A stretch of DNA of 58,527 bases, taken from assembly GCA_021372775.1 (NCBI GenBank), contig JAJFTU010000030.1, forward strand, positions 1-58,527. The letters are read 5' to 3'. Positions 55,109-58,527 of the stretch are shown in pieces; positions within the stretch are counted from its first letter, which is position 1, and each line of letters starts with the position of its first letter. The notes beneath the pieces are model-generated. The model was given only the letters and a program-made list of their open reading frames with translations. It was not told where the DNA came from and did not search any database. Both the position numbers and the translations under genes were made by a program. Source of the DNA: a bacterium. Its GTDB lineage: Bacteria > Acidobacteriota > Polarisedimenticolia > J045.

Positions 55109-56391
55109 TGCCCGGGCGGCCCGTCCGGGACGCCGCTCCCGCCGCGCGGGATCCCGTTCCGGTTCTCTTCGTTCATTTCGGCCAGGAGCGGATCCGCGGC
55201 AGCGAGCGCTGCCTGCTCGATCTCCTCGCGCATCTCGATCCGCGCCGGTTTCGGCCGTTCGTCTGGTGCAACGCCGCCGCCATGGCGCGCGAGGTCGCGG
55301 CGCTGGGGATTCCGGTCGAGACCGACCGGTTCACGATCCTGCTCGACTGGAACCGGCCGCGCTTCGGCGTCGCGCGATACGCCGCCTTGGTGCGGAAGGG
55401 GCTGCGGCTCGTGCGGGACAACGGCGTGCGCCTCGTCCACGCCAACAGCGGCGCGCCCAATCAATGGATGGTTCCGGTCGCGCGCGCGGCCCGCGTGCCG
55501 CTGCTCGCCCATCTGCACGCCGTCTACCAGCTTCGCGAACGCTGCACGCTGGGCCTGCACCACGCGCCGCTCGCCGTCGGCGTGAGCGCCGCGGTTCTGC
55601 AGGGGCTGCTCGAGGACGGCGTGCCGGCGTCGCGGACGCGCGTCGTCCACAACGGCATCGACCTCGACCGGCTCGCCGTCGGCGACGCCTCGCGCCTGCG
55701 CGCCGATCTCGGCCTCCGCGACGGCGAGGCCGTGGTCGTCGGAATCGGTTCGCTCGACGCGGGAAAGAAGTTCGACGACCTGCTTCGCGCGCTGGCGCTC
55801 CTGCGCGGCGAGGGACGCGCGGCGACGCTGCTGATCGCCGGCGACGGGCCGGAGCGGCAGCGTCTCGAGAGACTCGCCGGCGAGCTGGGGCTGACGGGGA
55901 CGGTCCGCTTCCTCGGCTGGCGCGACGACGTCGGCGCGATTCTGCGCGACGCGGCCGACGTCTTCGCCTCGGCCTCGGCGGCCGAATCGTTCATGCTGAC
56001 CGGCGCGGAAGCCGCGGCCTTCGGCGTGCCGGTGGTCTCGACCGCCGTCGGCGGCGTCGTCGAGCAGGTGCGGGACGGCGCGACCGGCCTGCTCGTCCCG
56101 CCGAACGACCCGCCCGCGCTCGCCGCCGCGCTTCGCGCGCTGGTGGACGACCCCGGGCTGCGCCGCCGCCTCGGCGAGGCGGGGCGGGCGTTGGTGCGGG
56201 AGCGCTTCACGATTCAGCGGAACGTGCAGGAACTCGCGGCGGCGTACGACGAGCTGTTGGAACGTCCCCGCGCCGCCTTCGGCTGGACGTCCGGCTGGGG
56301 CCCCATCCGACCATGGGGTCGGCTCGTCGGCGCGGCGCTGCGTCGCCGCCTCCGCGGGAGTCGAGCCGCGGGCGCCCGCCGGGATTCCTGA
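55108..56391 (+). CDS. Glycosyltransferase, family 4 (GT-B)
   Basis: The 427-residue protein has the GT4 layout. The N-domain contains VPVLFVHFGQERIRGSERCL and the phrase LVHANSGAPNQWM. The C-domain contains VVHNGIDLDRL, GIGSLDAGKKFDDLLRAL and LLIAGDGPERQRLE. The E-x7-E motif is ESFMLTGAE, followed by AAFGVPVVSTAVGG. It should add a sugar from a nucleotide donor to the growing lipid-linked repeat unit; donor and linkage are not predictable. A basic C-terminal tail (residues after 385) may touch the membrane. It overlaps the acyltransferase stop and ends 7 nt from the convergent methyltransferase. Confidence 0.93.
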   Translation: MPGRPVRDAAPAARDPVPVLFVHFGQERIRGSERCLLDLLAHLDPRRFRPFVWCNAAAMAREVAALGIPVETDRFTILLDWNRPRFGVARYAALVRKGLRLVRDNGVRLVHANSGAPNQWMVPVARAARVPLLAHLHAVYQLRERCTLGLHHAPLAVGVSAAVLQGLLEDGVPASRTRVVHNGIDLDRLAVGDASRLRADLGLRDGEAVVVGIGSLDAGKKFDDLLRALALLRGEGRAATLLIAGDGPERQRLERLAGELGLTGTVRFLGWRDDVGAILRDAADVFASASAAESFMLTGAEAAAFGVPVVSTAVGGVVEQVRDGATGLLVPPNDPPALAAALRALVDDPGLRRRLGEAGRALVRERFTIQRNVQELAAAYDELLERPRAAFGWTSGWGPIRPWGRLVGAALRRRLRGSRAAGARRDS

Positions 56392-56398
56392 GACAACG

Positions 56399-57427
56399 TC
56401 AGGACGGCGGCCCGCCGCCGAGTGTCCGCTCCGCCTTCTTCGCCCGCGGCGCGCGCGCCGCCTCGATCACGATGCCGGGCGTCGGCGCGAGGAGGCCGCC
56501 CGTCGCGCCGGCCGCGAACCGCGCGACGAGATACAGGGCGCGCGCCGCCGCGTCGCGCGTCCTTCCTCCGCCGAGCGGAGGCGAAGGGTGAACCCGCACC
56601 GCCTCGAAGCCGAGTCCCCGCAGGCGCGCGGTGAGATACCGTCTCGAGAAGATGAAGATGTGTTCCGGGTTGAAGAACGGGATCCGGTCCTGGCGCCACA
56701 GCCGGGGGCGGGAGGAGAACGCGCGGCGCGCGGCCTGCGCGGCGCGGATCGCGGGCAGCTTGTTCGGCACGCGGAGAACCACGGCGCCGTCCTCTTCGAG
56801 GATCCGCGGCAGCGCCGACCAGAAGAACGGCAAGCGCGGCTCGTAGTACAGCACGTCGCTCAGGACGACGACGTCGAAGCGCGCCGCGCCGCGCGCCAGA
56901 GTCTCGAAGCCGCCGCAGACCGCCTCGAGGCCGAACCGCTCGCGCGCGAGCGTCGCCGCCGTGCTCGAGACGTCGCACACGACGATCCTCAGGTCCGGGC
57001 GGCTCGCCGCCAACAGCGCCATGAGATGTCCGACCGCGCCGCCGAGGTCGACGACGCGTCCGCCGGGCGGGGCCCGGCGGCCGACGATCCGCGCCATGTG
57101 CTGGTAGATCGGCCGCCGCGCCGCGAAGTACTCCTCGCCCTTGTAGGCGCGCTCGAAGTGGCGCCGCGTCGCTTCCGGGTCGATGCGCGCGTCCGCCCAG
57201 ATCAGACCGCAGGCGCCGCACTCCTTCAGGTGGATCAGCGTGCTGTAGTAGACGTATTGGCCGAGCCGGCGCAGCGGCGGCTCGCCGCAGTCGGGGCAGA
57301 CCGGAACGCGCGCCGCGGCGACGCGCTCGAAGGCGTGCCGCGCCGCGTAGTCGAGCCAGAGCTCCGGCGTCCTGAATCCGACGTTGGCGTCGAGGATGGC
57401 GCGGATCGGCGTCTCTGCATCGGACAT
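56399..57427 (-). CDS. SAM-dependent methyltransferase with N-terminal zinc ribbon
   Basis: The 342-residue protein has two CxxC pairs near residues 44-73 (CPDCGEPPL and ECGACGLIW), likely a zinc ribbon. A class I methyltransferase fold with VVDLGGAVGHLMALL and VVLSDVLYYEPR follows, plus a C-terminal region typical of the methyltransf_23 group in polysaccharide and O-antigen clusters. It may methylate a sugar or the end of a glycan chain. ATG 57427 has GGAGACG 8 nt upstream. A TATGTTT sequence about 45 nt upstream resembles that of the VWFA gene. Confidence 0.86.
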   Translation of the reverse strand: MSDAETPIRAILDANVGFRTPELWLDYAARHAFERVAAARVPVCPDCGEPPLRRLGQYVYYSTLIHLKECGACGLIWADARIDPEATRRHFERAYKGEEYFAARRPIYQHMARIVGRRAPPGGRVVDLGGAVGHLMALLAASRPDLRIVVCDVSSTAATLARERFGLEAVCGGFETLARGAARFDVVVLSDVLYYEPRLPFFWSALPRILEEDGAVVLRVPNKLPAIRAAQAARRAFSSRPRLWRQDRIPFFNPEHIFIFSRRYLTARLRGLGFEAVRVHPSPPLGGGRTRDAAARALYLVARFAAGATGGLLAPTPGIVIEAARAPRAKKAERTLGGGPPS

Positions 57428-57599
57428 CTTCGCGTCTCCGCGCGGCGTCCGGCGTCCTCCGAACCCGCCGCGCAAACATACCGCGACGGCCGACGAGCCG
57501 CGGCCGTCCGCGACGGGGTTGGAAGGTACGAGGCGCAGGGCTCGGACGCCGCGGCGCGGGCCGCTTCGCCCGGCCCGCTCCCGCGGCGCCGGCGACGAC

Positions 57600-58527
57600 C
57601 TATTCGCCGAAGCGGAACGCCTTCTGCCGCTTCTTGAGGACAAGCAGCGCCGCCGCGCGGAAGTCGCCGCCGACGGCCGGCAGCGCGGAGGCCGTGGCGA
57701 CGAACGCCAGCATCACGAAGGCGTCGAACGCGAGCGACAGCGGGACGCTCTCGATCGACACGAGGTAGACCGGCGCGACGAAGAGCGCCGCGAGGCCGCA
57801 GAGCGGAAGGACCCGCCCCCACGCGTAGTCGAGCGGCCAGAGCTTCTGCGAAGCGCGGTAGACGATCCAGAAGCGGAGAACGAACGCCAGCAGCGTCGCC
57901 CAGGCCGCGCCCATCCCGCCGAACGTCGGAATCAGGGCGAAGCTCAGCGCGATGATCAGGGCCGCCGACCAGACCGCGCCCCGCGCGAGATGCTTCGTCT
58001 CCTTCGCGTAGAGCACGCCGAAGTTGCAGAGCGCGGTCCACCCCTGGACGATGTACGCGGCGAGGACGACCGGCACGACGCGGTACGCGTCCCAGAACGC
58101 GGCGTCGGACATCAGGCGGAAGACGTCGCGGGCGAACAGCGTCGTCCCCAGCGCGACGAACATCAGGACGGTGTTGAACGTCAGGAAGAGCCGCTTCGTC
58201 GCCTCCTTCTCCGCCCCCCGGTTCGCCAGCTCGAACCGCTGCGCCTCCCAGATGCTCATCACCGGCGCCACCGCGAAGGCCCAGAGCAGGAAGCCCATCT
58301 TGTAGCCGAGGGCGTAGATCCCCACGGCGCCGAGGTCGGCGTACGCCTTGAGGAAGTAGCGGTCGGAGAAGGTCAGGACGAACGCGCCGAGGTTGGCGAC
58401 GACGAACGGCGCGCCGAACCGCAGCATCTCCCGCGCGCGCGCCGCGGAGAAGTGCAGCCCGGCGCTGCGGAAGGTGCGGACGACGAGTCCCGTGCCGATC
58501 AGCGCGAAGCTGAGGACGGTGCTGAGC
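57600..58527 (-). CDS. Polysaccharide flippase (Wzx/MATE-like), C-terminal part
   Basis: At least 308 residues lie in the window, and the frame stays open to its right edge, so the N-terminus is missing. It has about nine hydrophobic helices, for example FGAPFVVANLGAFVLTF, MGFLLWAFAVAPVM and AWATLLAFVLRFWIVY. FSDRYFLKAYADLGAVGIYALG is characteristic of polysaccharide_synt family flippases. It should flip the lipid-linked repeat unit across the inner membrane for the locus described here. The soluble C-terminus ends LKKRQKAFRFGE. Confidence 0.9.
   Translation of the reverse strand, partial: LSTVLSFALIGTGLVVRTFRSAGLHFSAARAREMLRFGAPFVVANLGAFVLTFSDRYFLKAYADLGAVGIYALGYKMGFLLWAFAVAPVMSIWEAQRFELANRGAEKEATKRLFLTFNTVLMFVALGTTLFARDVFRLMSDAAFWDAYRVVPVVLAAYIVQGWTALCNFGVLYAKETKHLARGAVWSAALIIALSFALIPTFGGMGAAWATLLAFVLRFWIVYRASQKLWPLDYAWGRVLPLCGLAALFVAPVYLVSIESVPLSLAFDAFVMLAFVATASALPAVGGDFRAAALLVLKKRQKAFRFGE

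Overview
The window is 58.5 kb of very GC-rich, densely coded bacterial DNA, with short intergenic gaps and frequent GTG and TTG starts. No plasmid, phage or insertion-sequence backbone, CRISPR array or rRNA is visible. The gene set suggests a Gram-negative chromosome, plausibly Acidobacteriota or a close relative. It includes an XrtA/PEP-CTERM-type exopolysaccharide gene, AmgK/MurU peptidoglycan salvage, a VWFA protein of the type common in Acidobacteria, sigma-54 control and a dnaG-rpoD pair. The taxonomic placement is inference.

Layout: 0-2.4 kb holds the start of an unidentified gene, an NtrC-type regulator with a degenerate receiver, and a histone-H1-like Lys/Ala protein. 2.4-10.4 kb holds the catalytic subunit of a split methylmalonyl-CoA mutase, a small secreted Lys/Ala-rich protein, divergent otsA and treS-maltokinase genes, and a secreted helix-hairpin-helix protein. 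10.4-16.4 kb is a tight operon: a heterodimeric ABC exporter, a CitE-like lyase and a LarA-like nickel racemase. 16.4-17.3 kb has a large palindromic repeat and a half copy of it on either side of a GNAT gene. 17.4-27.9 kb is mixed housekeeping: a VWFA protein, lipA, a sodium/solute symporter, a DUF4184 membrane protein, dinB, a CYTH protein, murU-amgK and a methyltransferase. 28-31 kb is a cobalamin cluster: adenosyltransferase, binding protein, permease and a C_GCAxxG protein, with no transporter ATPase. 31-37.2 kb has a 1120-residue secreted propeller-like protein, mutM, yggS, rnhA, a zinc-ribbon coiled-coil protein and a CAU-anticodon tRNA. 37.4-46.8 kb has a ferredoxin, rpoD, dnaG, larB, HU, a three-subunit acyl-CoA carboxylase and a DUF4337 protein. 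47-58.5 kb is an exopolysaccharide locus: polyprenyl-phosphate sugar transferase, two NodB-type deacetylases, a giant secreted PIG-L deacetylase with four PKD/F5-8C modules, an acyltransferase, a glycosyltransferase, a methyltransferase and a flippase cut by the window end.

Three threads join distant genes. (1) Propionyl-CoA and B12: carboxylase at 42.6-46.2 kb, mutase at 2.5-4.1 kb, cobalamin uptake and adenosylation at 28-30.9 kb, and possibly the CitE-like lyase. (2) The nickel-pincer cofactor: a LarA-like enzyme at 15.2 kb and LarB at 41.4 kb. (3) Surface polysaccharide made and then de-N-acetylated by up to three deacetylases. Several starts sit 6-9 nt after a -10 box, suggesting leaderless mRNAs, and two divergent pairs share one symmetrical -10 sequence.
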